From contig JAJOZX010003308.1 in the NCBI GenBank assembly GCA_023014485.1, forward strand, positions 48,501-112,500: a DNA stretch of 64,000 bases, in the 5' to 3' direction. The position numbers and the translations under genes are program-made. This DNA comes from Bathynomus jamesi. Taxonomy: Eukaryota; Arthropoda; Malacostraca; Isopoda; Cirolanidae. This document shows positions 33,541-44,113 of this stretch, in pieces. The notes below the pieces were generated by a model. That model saw only the letters and a program-made list of their open reading frames with translations, was not told where the DNA came from and searched no databases. Numbering within the stretch: the first letter of the stretch is position 1; every line of letters starts with the position of its first letter.

Positions 33541-34785
33541 AGGAAGGATGCAGAGCTAACGTGTCGTGAAGGCCCAGATGAGAGGAATGACGAAACCTCT
33601 GTTGAACTTAGGTCCCTCCCTGCTCCAGGGTTCTTCGCCTTTTTACTTTGACAGTGCTGTCAGTGTAAGGGGAGAGGGTGGACGGGGGTAAGCTACCAGC
33701 ATGCCAACATGCACACCTCGCTCATAGTGAAGGCACAAATTTTTAACGGTTAATGAATAATGAGTGAGGATCGAAAGAAACTAATTGCGAGCTATGATAA
33801 AAAAGTAACGAGTAACGACTAACAAACGTATTTCCCTAAAAAAGTAACGTCGTTACTGAAAGAGTTACTTGATTTGAAATGTAACGCCGTTACCGCTACC
33901 GTTACTAAAAAAGTACCGCATTACGTAACGGCCGTTACTTGTAACGCGTTACTGCCCAGCTCTGTGGACCAATCTCTCTTTGTAACTAAGGTGTCTAAGG
34001 CACGGTATCATCCTTGTGGTTCTCTTTTGCACTTTTTCTAGTCTGTCTTTGTCTTGCTTTAAATAAGGACTATTTAACTGAATGCAATACTCAAGAAGAG
34101 GCCTCACGTATGAAGTATAGAGCCTACTTATAATTTCTGGTGATTTATATTCTATATGTTTTTGCATTACGTTCAATCTAACATTGGCCTTATTTACTAA
34201 TTTCAATACAGTGATTTGTAGGTTTAAGACCATGATTCACAATGACACCCCAAATCTCTTTCCTTTTTTTCTTTGAAGGCATAGTAAATACGCTACTTTG
34301 CTTTTATATATTGGCTTAAATGTGTTTAATTGGATCTTTTCGGTTTGATGGCCTGTAATATTTTTTAACATTACTTGTTTTTTATTGTCCAGTTTTAATC
34401 GAGGATTTCAAAAATAACATTTATATGCATGTGTGTGTGTGTGTGTGTGTGTGTTTCTCTTTCAGTGAACCTTTACACCATGGTTGGATCTTTTCCGTTT
34501 ACTGTACTGTTTCCGATTTTGTTGAAAATAGGAAATGTAATGTGGACGTTTACACTGATTTCATAAATGTAAACCTTTTTTTGGAGAAATGAGCGGTTCA
34601 AAAGTTGTTTGTTATTGTAATTTTGTATTAGGTCAAAAACTATAACAATACAACTGAAAACTAATCCAAGAGTTATTGTATTCTTTAGTAATATTGGCTT
34701 ATGTCACTAAGTATTTGTGTGAATAGATTTCGACCGTCATTTTTCTGTCCGGTTAAGTTAATTGAATGCCCGGTTAGGTCAACTC

Positions 34786-36075
34786 TCAGGTCATCCCATA
34801 AGTAATGTCGTTTTTTAGATCGGAATTTGAAGGACAAAAAAAACTCAACTGAAACTTTTTAATCTAGTATATATTTTCCATCGGAATCAATGACACTCTG
34901 CCAACGTCCTACAAGCTTTTCAATGCCATGTTTATAAAATTCAGGCCAGGCGGTTTTGAGGCAATAAACGTACAAAGACTGGTGTGCAGGTCATCTAAAG
35001 AAGTATACTGTTTCTCGTCAAGATAGTTTTGCAGACTCCTGAAGAGATGATAATCTGAAGGCGCAAGGTCTGGAGAATATGGAGGATGTGGACGTTTTTC
35101 CCACCCAAGCACCTCAATTTTTGCAGAAGTGATCCGAGCGGTATGAGGACGTGCGTTGTCGTGGTGGAACACGATTCCTTTCCGGTTAACCAAAGAAGGT
35201 CTCTTTTCTTTTAGTGCAGTGTTCAATCGATCCAGTTATTGACAGTAGACTTGAGCGGTGATTTTTTGGTTGTGTGGTAAGGTTTCAAAGTGTATTACAC
35301 CACCTTTATCCCACCAAACACTAAGCAACACCTTCCGAGGGTGAAGATTTGGTTTTGGCTGTGGTGTCGCTGGTTCTCCGGCACAAACCCATTGTCGACG
35401 GCGCTTAACATTCTGGTACAGTATCCACTTTTCATCACCAGTCACTAAACGGTGCATAAACGGATCTTGGAGTTCACGGGAATGAAAAGCTGTGCTAATG
35501 TTTACCCTCACCCTCAGATTGTCGACCGACAATTCATGTGGCACCCATTTTCCTAACTTAGGCACTTTCCCAAGTTGTTGCAAATGTCGATGGATGGTGG
35601 CCGGGGATGAATTGAGTTTCTGGGCCAATTCTTCGACAGTTGTTGAACAGTCTTCTTCAAGTGCGGCTAACAGCAGGTCATCATCAAACTCAGCAGGGCG
35701 TCCAGAGCGTGCTGCATCTGTCAAACAGCAGTCACCATTCCTAAACTTTTGAAACCATCTTTGACATTTCCTCACATGCAGAATATCGTTGCCATAATCT
35801 TCCTGAATGTTTCGCGTTGCTTCAGTAGCACTATTCCCTTTTTTGAACTCGTAAAGCATTATATGCCTGATATGTTCTTCTGATACCGCCATGTTTATGA
35901 GGGTTCACATAAAGTAAAACACACGTCTTCACTGGTCAAGGTCTGTAAAGTATGTAGCGAAACACGATAGATCTTCTCTTAAATATAACCTTCGGAAAAT
36001 TTATGCTTAAACCGAGTAGGACTAGTTTAAACTTAATCTATCGTAAAAAACGACATTACTTATGGGATGACCTGA
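34786..36075 (-). mobile_element. mariner, near-complete (second family)
   Basis: Inverted ends TCAGGTCATCCCATAAGTAA at 34786 and its inverse ending 36075; 1290 bases. Different terminal sequence and transposase from the GGGCACTCAATATA family in the exon array. Confidence 0.9.
34860..35892 (-). pseudogene. mariner transposase, DD34D, one stop and one frameshift
   Basis: ATG at 35892 (MAVSEEHIRHIMLYEFKKGN). Two helix-turn-helix segments, the second with TVEELAQKLNSSPATIHRHL. First Asp in VTGDEKWILY, second in FHHDNARPHTA, third in PYSPDLAPSDYHLF, with 34 residues between the second and third. A single TAA at 35236-35238 (after AQVYCQ) interrupts an otherwise continuous frame. A frameshift near 34958 moves the end (EFYKHGIEKLVGRWQ…SDGKYI) to another frame. 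About 345 residues when whole, the normal length. All three catalytic Asp are present. Recently inactivated copy. Confidence 0.9.
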
Positions 36076-36499
36076 TAAATACCCGGTTAGTTCAACTGAA
36101 TGCCCGGCTAGGTCAACTGAATGCCCGGTTAGGTCAATGAATGCCCGGTTAGGTCAATGAATGCCCGGTTAGGTCAACTGTACGCCCTTGATGATTGGTC
36201 AGGTTAAATCTGATATTTTCGTTAGTTTTAAAGAAAATATCACAATTTAACCTAACCAATCGTCAAGGGCATACAGTTGACCTAACAGGGTATTCAATTA
36301 ACCTAACCGGGCATTCAGTTGACCTAACCGGGCATTCAGTTGACCTAACCGGCATTCAGTTAACCTAACCTAACTTTTGAACCGCTCATTTAACCATAAA
36401 AAGACGTACAGTTTTTAAATCAGCGTAAAAATATACATTAAATAACTTATTTTCAACAAAATCGGAAACAGTACATGAAACGGAAAAGATCCCCATGGG

Positions 36500-37620
36500 A
36501 TTAATGAGTAACATGTTAACACCTTTCTCTAGGCATCTGGATTAATAAAATTAGCTACCAGGAAGTTCATTAACATATAAATAGTGAATGCGGTAGCTAT
36601 GAGATTTATGGTGAAAGAACTTATCATCGTAATTAGTAGTGAATAGCGGAGAGTATATTCTCAGCTTAAGTGTAGCAGTGAGAGCCCATTCACTTCGACG
36701 ATGATGCATTATTTTTAATGTGATTTAACAAACAGCTAAATTTATCAATATCAGAAATATAGTTTTTATTCCAAATCAAACTAAAGGTACTGATTTACCC
36801 CAGACCCCCTTTTTCTTTTAAGGGTGTTAGCTTATCCAAGTTACTTGCAGGCCTATCAGACTCAACCATAATTATGAAAAAGAAAATTAGGTGTGAAAAT
36901 AATGAAAACAAAAGTGTAAGAGTGAACTTAAATACTCATAGTTAATATTTGTCCTAGTGAATGAAAATCTGAGATTTTGAATAGTGTACATCCTTAGAGG
37001 TCGTGAAATCGCCAGTTTCGACAATGTGATAGGATTGGCCTACCAAAACGGAGATCATCCAGTTAACTACTCGCGCTGTAAAAGTTCCCTTATACAAAAT
37101 TAGTACACTTAACCTTGCCAGACCTAACCCAACTTAACTTCAACCTATCATAATCCGTGCTACTATAGCCCAATTACTTTTATATTGAAGTCAAATAACA
37201 CTTAAAAGAATAATAAATCAGCGAATATTTTGCGGGTTCAATACTATTTCATAACATTACTGTGGAAACAAATTTAACTGTAAGTGTTAGTTAATTACTG
37301 TTTTTTAGATAAATTTGTGTATTAAGCCGGAAATTGACTTAAGCAGCTCGCTGTTTAGATTAAATCTTTGTAAAGAACACTCTTTGAAATGTAGAAATCA
37401 ATTGGTATGGGGTAAACAAAGTTGTTTCATATATTTATTTAATCCTGCCAATGAATATACATAAAGAGCCATAAACAATTAACTAAGAACGAATGGTCTG
37501 ACACAATTAGGGTGAGTAATACGTACATAATAAAGAACTTAATTATACGGAGACCACCACTTCCCCATTAAATATATACAAATTAAATAAATAGCGCAGT
37601 CTGGCGCCTAATCTTGTAGT
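36500..37620. other. Intron, nothing recognised
   Basis: AT-rich, no open frame or repeat I can name. ACCTTGCCAGACCTAACCC at 37113 and neighbours are isolated CCTAA-containing bits. Confidence 0.6.
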
Positions 37621-38530
37621 CCGATATATATATATATGTGTGTGTGTGTACACTTTTCAGTATTTTACTATGGTGCCATAAAGGCCACCTTTGCCCTCAC
37701 GGTCTCGCCCCTCGGCCCTCACCCCATTAAAAATTCGAACGCCCCCTCTAATTTCATTTCCTGGGGAACGCATTGTTGTATCCCTCCCTCTGCTAACATT
37801 GTCTTTGGTAGCGCCGAGACACACTGACTGAGGCGCATTGTGGTGGGATGGAAGGGAGCGAACCGCGAATGTAAACACTGACAAATCACGGTTAACTCCA
37901 TTAGACTCAATAACAGACACACACATTGGCGCCTATCAGCCAGAAAATGTTCAGTATATTTTCTTTATTGTTGTAAGATTCCAATTTACAGATTAATCTT
38001 CTAAGCGTTACAGTGACTTTTAATTAAAGCCTGGAATATATTACTATATATATATTTGAAGTTTATTTGGTATGGTAAGTAAAGTTATTTCATATATTTA
38101 ATTGACCCCCCCACATACATTAAGGAATAAAAGTTTGTCTTTATTTCTAACTCAAACTTCACTGAGTAACATCTCTCCAAATAATTAAATAGTAGTGTAT
38201 GTATAGGAAATGTCCTAAACTTCGCTCCCTGTATGATCGATCAAGGTCACGTGTCTCCTGCTACTACCTGTCATATCTCTACCCTACGTGCTCAATTGAC
38301 TGCTGCAAGCCCTGGATCTCAGACGTGTATTTTCTCACGTAGACGAAAACTAGTGATGGCTACCTTTGATAGTGCATGTTCGACGTTTATGAAGTGGTAT
38401 TCGGTAAAGACGGAAGATGTGGCGAATACTGAAAGACGCCCTAGCCCTCCCTCCTTTGCCACTTTATAGGCTACATTTAACCGTGCGAAGCTAGGGTTCC
38501 AAGATGTTCAAACACTCTATGGGTATTCTG
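37621..38530. other. Intron with (TA)(GT) tract and short unassigned frames
   Basis: Microsatellite at 37624-37650, then a more GC-balanced stretch (37660-37930, 38225-38480) with frames of 60-90 codons on both strands. No family motif, no splice signals that fit the host gene phases. Could be part of an unknown element. Confidence 0.5.
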
Positions 38531-38537
38531 GCGATAG

Positions 38538-38820
38538 TTATCCCGAAATACAATCTATTTTTAATATAAAGTTATATTAATATTTTTTGTAATAAGGTTT
38601 AAAGATATATTGGTGTCTTAAAGAAAATTTGTATTGAAACAAAATAGTTGCGTAAAAGAGGAAAAAAAAAATGAATGTTATCCCGAAATAGAATTTATTT
38701 TTATTATAGTTATATTAATATTTTTTGTAATAAGGTTTAAAGATATAATGGTGTCTTAAAGACAAATTTGTATTGAAACAAAATAATTGGCCAAAAGAGG
38801 AAAAATTAATAAATTACCCC
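38538..38820. repeat. Tandem repeat, two units of about 141 bp
   Basis: TTATCCCGAAATA starts at 38538 and again at 38679, both followed by TTATATTAATATTTTTTGTA and the same order of motifs. A third unit begins at 38811 (ATTACCCCGAAATAG) and fades. Confidence 0.9.
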
Positions 38821-38829
38821 GAAATAGAA

Positions 38830-39520
38830 TCTAATTGGGCGAAAGACGAGACATGAAATAGTATATTATGGTCGAAATTTGTTTTGGCATTAAACTTAGT
38901 TTATCTTATCGATTTTTTGTATAAAAGATCGCCTCCAAAACGTGAAATTGACTTCTTGGTATTATACCACGAGAAGCTCAATAGAAAAACTATTGGCGTT
39001 TCCTCTTTTGAGACTTTGTTGGTCTAACACTTAGCCCCATAAACGTATTTGTTTATCCTTAATAACTCTATCTATTGGGTCGTATTTAGAGACCTTGTCG
39101 GTCTACCAGGAGCTGGTAAGTAAAGCGGTGGTTGTGATGGTGGTTGTGGTGCTGTGGTGTGTACGTGCGTGCGTGTGTGTGTATATATAATAACAATAGT
39201 GGGCTCTATGGGTGTATAGTTGGGGAGTGTATGGGCGTTTGTGTGCGCTTTTAATTCGTTCGAAGGTTATTAATATATACAGGCCATTTATGCCTTCTAA
39301 GCCAACTGGCGGATTAAGCTAATTGCCAACTGGATGATTAAGCCAAGTGGCGGATTTCGAGTTCTAAATCAAGTGTTGCTACCTTGAGCTCTCATTAAGC
39401 TTCTGCCTCTCGCAGAAGCTGGATGCTCTTTTCCTCTCTCTCAGGTTAGGTATACCCCTTTGGTGGGTGAGGCCGTCCATCAAGGCCCCCATCAAGCTGG
39501 GGGAGTTCCACCCCTTTTGG
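38830..39520. other. Intron, nothing recognised
   Basis: GT-rich tract at 39120-39190 and CAACTGG/GGATTAAGCC direct bits at 39300-39360. No coding motif. Confidence 0.5.
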
Positions 39521-39524
39521 GTGG

Positions 39525-39972
39525 AGTTGGCACGGGGGGAGGGGGTGGCATTGGCACTCGTTTTATCAACATTGCAATTGCATATGCACTCTCCCATTTT
39601 GCGGGCATACTACTGATTCATATTGACTTGTTTCGCCTTAACCCTGGAACGTCTCTTCGATAACAATTCTCCAGATTTAGAGAATACTCTTTTACTTGGT
39701 ACCCAAGTTGCTGGCTTAAGTCACTTCAACTAACTTTAGTCACTTAATTCTAGACGATTAATTAGTCATATAAAAATAAATTAAATTATATTGTAATAGA
39801 TCTATTTCTGATCATTGACAAAAGAAAAAAAAACAGATTGTTTGATCTGGAATCGATTCGAAACTGGAGTCGATTCTAATAGGTGCTGTCGATAGAATCG
39901 ATTCCAAAATGTGACTGCTAAAGAATTCAGAATCGATTCTTTTGGAGTAGACTCTTTACCTCACCCCTAGAA
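39525..39972 (-). mobile_element. Inverted partner of the GAATCGATTC hAT-like terminus
   Basis: On the minus strand: CTAGGGGTGAGGTAAAGAG from 39972, then repeated GAATCGATTC (39840-39945) and, at 39597-39540, TATGCCCGCAAAATGGGAGA, TTGCAATGTTGAT. These match 23541-23830 in inverted orientation. Either two independent solo ends or the two termini of one 16.4 kb region. Confidence 0.45.
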
Positions 39973-40295
39973 AAGACCTCACCCTTCCAAACAAAGTTAT
40001 GAAGAGGCGGAGCAGTAAAAACTAGCTATAAAAATTAATATTACAATGTTTTGTTTCTGGCGCTAAATTGTTATATTAACATTAAATCTTGACTGATGGG
40101 TTTTAAACTCTTCTAAAATATAAGTTGAAGTAATCTAAAATGAGTTTTTGAGAAGTTTTGTTAGTAGGCATTTATACACAGTATTTAACTGCAAGTTCTA
40201 AAGGAGTTTAACTCTAGAAAGTCAGCGTAGCCTATTACAAAGTACAATTGTTTTTTCTAGGAATGATGTCTTTTATTGTACGAGAGTTAATTTTC

Positions 40296-40499
40296 AGAAT
40301 CACCTGAAGATTAGGGCCCCCAGCCTTCGTTAGTTAGCCTTATAAGGCTAACTAACAAAAATATCACGACTTAACTTAACCAATCGTTAGGTCAACTGTA
40401 CATCCTTGACGATTAGTTAGGTTAAGTCGTGATATTTTCGTTAGTTAGCTTATAAGGCTAACTAAAGAAGGCTGGGGGGCCCTGATCTTCAGGTGATCC
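40296..40499. mobile_element. Palindromic MITE 1
   Basis: Inverted ends GAATCACCTGAAGATTAGGG and GGGCCCTGATCTTCAGGTG…ATCC, interior almost fully palindromic (AGTTAGCCTTATAAGGCTAAC on both arms). Flanks AATTTTCA / AATTTTTA could be an 8 bp target duplication with one change. Confidence 0.8.
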
Positions 40500-40719
40500 A
40501 ATTTTTATTATTGTTTAGTAACAATAAATTGTTTAATTTAACCTATAAATGTAATTTTCATTATAAGGTTATGTAGACCGACACTAGCAGTCATGTGTGC
40601 GGTTCCACACTGTCATTCTATAGGGTTAATGAAGCTAAGTAAACAGTGAATAATTTAAAAATTTTTAAAGTATGTAAAGGTTGAATTAATAAGAAAGTCA
40701 CACTTATAAATCATTATTA

Positions 40720-40918
40720 GGATCACCTGAAGATCAGGGCCCCAAGCCTCAATTACCAAATGATATATTCGTTAAAACTAACGAAAATATCACGACTTAA
40801 CCTAACCAATCAATCGTCAAGGGCGTACAGTTGACCTAACCGGGCATTCAATTTATTATACTTGGTACTGTAAAGCAAAAAACAAGAATACATGGGGGCC
40901 CTGATCTTCAGGTGATCC
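40720..40918. mobile_element. Palindromic MITE 2
   Basis: Inverted ends GGATCACCTGAAGATCAGGG and CCCTGATCTTCAGGTGATCC, same family as MITE 1, 220 bases away. The interior has the CACGACTTAACCTAACCAAT, CGTCAAGGGCGTACAG module. Flanks TTATTA on both sides are a possible duplication. Confidence 0.85.
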
Positions 40919-41078
40919 TTATTATTTATTAGTGAAGAAACACAACTTCAGTTATAAGTTCAGAAAGAAAATAACTCTTAATAAATTGAATGTTATGATC
41001 CTTAAAGTGCTGAAGAGGAGTATTAATGATGATATTGTATGTGTGCGCGTGTGTGCGTAATACCTTTTAAAAACTTAC

Positions 41079-41129
41079 CGAAAAGAGGTGTTCCATTAGT
41101 GCTACCCTCCAGAAGGTCTTCGTCATTAT
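41079..41129 (-). CDS. Host gene exon 5 (juxtamembrane, extracellular)
   Basis: A 51-base exon with strong acceptor (GTGTTTCTTTCAG) and donor (GTAAGTTT). In the phase required by exon 6 it reads NDEDLLEGSTNGTPLF plus one base, giving the join LFGPVHKT. It contains the sequon NGT. That phase does not follow from exon 4. Confidence 0.6.
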
Positions 41130-41281
41130 CTGAAAGAAACACTTAATTTGGTTTCAAGATTTTCCAAAATGGAATCTTAATTAATTTAAATTTAAAAAAA
41201 AGAGGAACCAATTTGGCGGAACTTATTTTCAACAGACAATTTGCTCACATTTCACAATATTGTTTGTATGTATGCACTTAC

Positions 41282-41434
41282 CTTCGTTGTCTTGTTGAGG
41301 GCGTTGTGACGGAAGACGTCCTCGTAAAAAACTTCAACTGGCAACTGGTCCAGAGTTCTCACCAAGAAAGTCTTTGATCCCGAAACGTGAAATTTAATTT
41401 CGATGAAGGAATATTGCCCAAAGATTCGATATTC
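41282..41434 (-). CDS. Host gene exon 4 (ectodomain)
   Basis: A 153-base exon, acceptor TTGCCTTTTCACAG, donor GTAAGTGC. Only one frame is open: EYRIFGQYSFIEIKFHVSGS, KTFLVRTLDQLPVEVFYEDV and FRHNALNKTTK, which enters in phase 0 as exon 3 demands. Sequon NKT near the end. Confidence 0.75.
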
Positions 41435-41539
41435 CTGTGAAAAGGCAAAGAAAACACGTTAAATTTAATCGTCTTTTAACGCCTTCAATTTACATTAAAA
41501 CAAAAGCATCCGCAATTTTCTTTATTGAAAGGAACACAC

Positions 41540-41791
41540 ACACACACACACGCGCGCGCGCTCGCGCACGCGTTTGACTACCTTCCAAAACCACGACATT
41601 TAGCCTACTCTAAATAACCTAACCTAACCTAGCCTATCCTTCATTATATTCCGTTTTCGTGATATTTCGTGATTTCCCTTAAAATAAGTGAAGTTATGGC
41701 AACACCGTTAATGTCGCTAAACGCATGTTCGTGTCCAGATGAGTTCCATGTTTATCCTGAATATTGTCGCGATAACGTAAGGTAGCTAAGA

Positions 41792-41826
<35 letters not shown>

Positions 41827-41862
41827 ATATTTATATTTTTTTTTTTTTTTTTTTTTTTAACC
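41540..41862. repeat. Microsatellites (CA)n, (GC)n, (TA)n, poly-T
   Basis: CA/CG alternation at 41533-41573 and CA/TA/poly-T at 41793-41860, within the intron between exons 4 and 3. Confidence 0.9.
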
Positions 41863-42051
41863 TATAAAAAGAATTCAATTTTTTACTTTTCTTAACATTA
41901 ACTTTTTTAACGAAATATTTTTTACAAAAAGACATCTTTAGGTCTTATATTAAAATATTTTTGGGCACCACATTTTAATGAACCTTTATTAATGCCATTA
42001 ATAAAGGTTAAATGGCTTCCTTTAGAAGTGCAAAAATTACCCTCAATTTAC

Positions 42052-42272
42052 CTTTTCGGCAAAAATTGAAACATTCAGATTAAGAATGTAGTGGGTTCTC
42101 GAAGATAATAAAATGGTATCGTCAAGACCGAAAGATTGGTCGCAATCTTCATTTGGATAAACATTAGATGACCCATTTTTGCATAGGACGAGAGATCTTG
42201 AGCCGAGAGTTATATTAACTCTATAGTTCTTCTCGTCTGACAATGAGTTAAACAAGATCCATAAATGATTTT
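42052..42272 (-). CDS. Host gene exon 3 (ectodomain)
   Basis: The donor GTAAATTG after FAEK (42052) is in phase 0. The acceptor is placed at TTCCTTCCACATTCAAAG (first base 42272), because the same frame meets a stop further upstream. It reads NHLWILFNSLSDEKNYRVNI, TLGSRSLVLCKNGSSNVYPN, EDCDQSFGLDDTILLSSRTH and YILNLNVSIFAEK. Two cysteines and sequons NIT, NGS, NVS. The acceptor position is the less certain boundary. Confidence 0.65.
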
Positions 42273-42562
42273 CTTTGAATGTGGAAGGAATAGAGAGAAG
42301 TTGTCGAAAGCTCCTTTAATAATGTAATCTCTCGAATCTGAAATTTTTTTCCCAAATAATAAAAAGGTTAATTTTAAATATTCGCTTAATTAAACATTTA
42401 ATATGAAATAAATATTCACGTAAACAATTAACATTTTCCTAAACTAATCAATATTCTTCCTCTTTTAATTAATCAAAATTTATAATCCAATAAAAGAAAA
42501 TGTCTCTAAAAGTAAAACAAAAGTTTCATTCTATTTTTATAACTCAAACTTTGTTTTAAAAC

Positions 42563-42955
42563 TCTCTTCAATAACCAAAGTCAGAAACAAACCATATTTC
42601 CAATTAACGAAGGACACTAATTCTTGCACGGTGATTGTCACGTTTTCTCCTTTGGTCACGTTCAGTAGTCGACGCTGAAGAAGAACTCTTCCTTCAAAGT
42701 CTTCTATTTTGAGAATCGATGTCGCGTCATTAAGAGTCAAATTTAGTTTGTTCCAACCCAAACGCAACAGCCTCGTTTGGAGGGACAAAATTTCAGTGGC
42801 TGAATCCTCGTTGGACATCACGTAATCGCATTTTATTTTCAGAACATCGTCACTGGTTGCATTTCCCCAATTGACGGGGAAGAAGAAGTCAATAATAAGA
42901 AGTCGAGACGTATTCCATTGATGATGATACGTCCCAATTTTCAAAGAGTTCCAGT
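42563..42955 (-). CDS. Host gene exon 2 (ectodomain)
   Basis: Acceptor TTCTTCTTTTTCAG with first base 42955. It takes one base from exon 1 and reads NWNSLKIGTYHHQWNTSRLL, IIDFFFPVNWGNATSDDVLK, then CDYVMSNEDSATEILSLQTR and further to LFLTLVIEE. Sequons NTS, NAT, NLT, NVT, NVT. The donor is weak; GAGA|GTTTTA at 42563 is the one whose phase matches exon 3. The frame itself stays open to 42537. Confidence 0.7.
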
Positions 42956-43100
42956 CTGAAAAAGAAGAAATGAATTAGATTCACTGCAATATTACAAATG
43001 TTTTCAATATAAAATTATTTCAGTGACAAATAAACCAAAAAGTATATTCAACAATAATTTTTTTATACAGAAAATGTAATGGAGCCATTATTTTGTGCAC

Positions 43101-43111
43101 CTTTTAATAAA

Positions 43112-43160
<49 letters not shown>
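43101..43160. repeat. (TA)n microsatellite
   Basis: About 25 TA units bordering the tRNA-like palindromic repeat. Confidence 0.95.
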
Positions 43161-43164
<4 letters not shown>

Positions 43165-43166
43165 AA

Positions 43167-43760
43167 AATAACTGCAATGACCGCGCAGTATATAAATGAA
43201 TAGAAACGACATAAGTATTAAGGAACGTTTCTGCACACGAGGAGGAGAGATAACGAAATAATGAAAAATGAGGCGAACCGCCTCTGAGGGCATTGGTTTC
43301 TGCCCTATTTGGGAGAATTTCGATTTGTGATTGAGTGAGGTCCGTAGCATAATGGTAGAGCGTCCGACCGGCAATTGGAAGGCCCTGGGTTCGATTCCCA
43401 GGCGGTTCGCCTCATTTTTCATTATTTCGTTATCTCTCCTCCTCGTGTGCAGAAACGTTCCTTAATACTTATGTCGTTTCTATTCATTTATATACTGCGC
43501 GGTCATTGCAGTTATTTGCGCATATTCACGATTTGCGAGGGTGCTCTCTGAGGGCATTGGTTTCTGCCCTATTTGGGAGAATTTCGATTTGTGATTGAGT
43601 GAGGTCCGTAGCATAATGGTAGAGCGTCCGACCGGCAATTGGAAGGCCCTGGGTTCGATTCCCAGGCGGTTCGCCTCATTTTTCATTATTTCGTTATCTC
43701 TCCTCCTCGTGTGCAGAAACGTTCCTTAATACTTATGTCGTTTCTATTCATATATATATA
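43167..43760. mobile_element. Duplicated palindromic repeat with two tRNA-like segments
   Basis: A block of about 260 bases with ACTGCAATGACCGCGCAGTA and GAATAGAAACGACATAAGTA at its start (43167-43215) is followed by its inverse (43465-43515) and then by a second direct copy of the tRNA-like part (43540-43750). Each tRNA-like part carries TGGTAGAGCGTCCGACCGGC and GGGTTCGATTCCCAGG (43338-43408 and 43602-43672, plus strand). The same family as 31379-31735. Confidence 0.75.
43338..43408 (+). repeat. tRNA-like segment, copy 1
   Basis: A-box-like TAGCATAATGGTAGAGC, stem TCCGA/TTGGA around loop CCGGCAA, T arm CTGGG-TTCGATT-CCCAG. Acceptor arm mispaired, no T33. A tRNA pseudogene or SINE head. An identical segment is at 43602-43672. 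Confidence 0.6.
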
Positions 43761-43766
43761 TATATA

Positions 43767-44113
43767 GGGTGTCTCAAAAGTCGCGCACCATAGGCTAATA
43801 TAGCTTTATTTAATTTAATTATTTTAAGATAGCCTTTTGATTAACTGTACGTACTATTTTTACTTCTGAGGACACGTGAAAACGATTGTTTACGCCGTAA
43901 AAATTCTATCATTCATGCGTGCGAGTCCATCACACGAACAGTGTTGAAAGACGTTCAAGAGTTATGGAAAAGAAGGCTTGAACACCGCATTGCTCAGGAA
44001 AGGCCATCATATCGAACGTATATTGTAATTAAACATCATTTATAAACCATTTCAACTCGTAAACCCTGTAAATCTGGATAAATTTAGCCTATGGTGCGCG
44101 ACTTCTGAGACAC

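Larger units (their letters stand above)
31947..33963 (-). mobile_element. Degraded hAT element inside a LINE, with GTAAC-rich termini
   Basis: The ends CAGCGCTGTGCTCGTTAC (31947) and inverted CAGAGCTGGGCAGTAACG (33963) are similar. Both subterminal regions (31985-32095, 33800-33945) are rich in GTAACG/CGTTAC repeats, typical for hAT. It holds a hAT C-terminal remnant, a DD41D element, a palindrome and (TA)n tracts. The flanks join a broken LINE frame. The target duplication is imperfect (TTGG-containing on both sides). Confidence 0.65.
31770..34330 (-). pseudogene. LINE reverse-transcriptase C-terminal part, split by a hAT insertion
   Basis: Minus strand, right part 34330-33964: LGVIVNHGLK-like start, KLVNKANVRLNVMQKHIEYK, SYVRPLLEYCIQLNSPYLKQ, DKDRLEKVQKRTTRMI and HLSYKERL. 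The frame continues left of the hAT at 31946 with RLEHLNMFSLKRQ. This is the C-terminal domain of a CR1/Jockey-like reverse transcriptase, related to the one at 9328/12176. Degraded. Confidence 0.75.
34478..36499. mobile_element. Fold-back element carrying a mariner
   Basis: Inverted ends CATGGTTGGATCTTTTCCG (34479) and CGGAAAAGATCCCCATGG (36482-36499), followed inward by further inverted matches (CTGTTTCCGATTTTGTTGAA / TTCAACAAAATCGGAAACAG) and by inverted arrays of GAATGCCCGGTTAGGT units with a central hairpin at 36185-36275. A mariner (34786-36075) is inserted in the left unit array. No own coding region. Confidence 0.75.

Noticed and set aside
37636..38470. Small coding frames of 60-90 codons
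   Set aside because: No motif, no compatible splice phases with the host gene, overlapping frames on both strands.
39379..39663. Possible exon or gene (frame with a hydrophobic stretch)
   Set aside because: It overlaps the TATGCCCGCAAAATGGGAGA block that recurs in inverted form at 23748, so it is part of a repeat.
36361..41640. Interstitial telomere (TTAGG)n
   Set aside because: CCTAACCTAACC occurs (36361, 41617), but only one to two perfect units in a row, and most occurrences belong to the GAATGCCCGGTTAGGT module.
43338..43672. Functional tRNA genes
   Set aside because: A- and B-boxes are present, but the acceptor arms do not pair and the anticodon loop lacks the invariant T; two identical copies and a relative at 31452 fit a repeat family.
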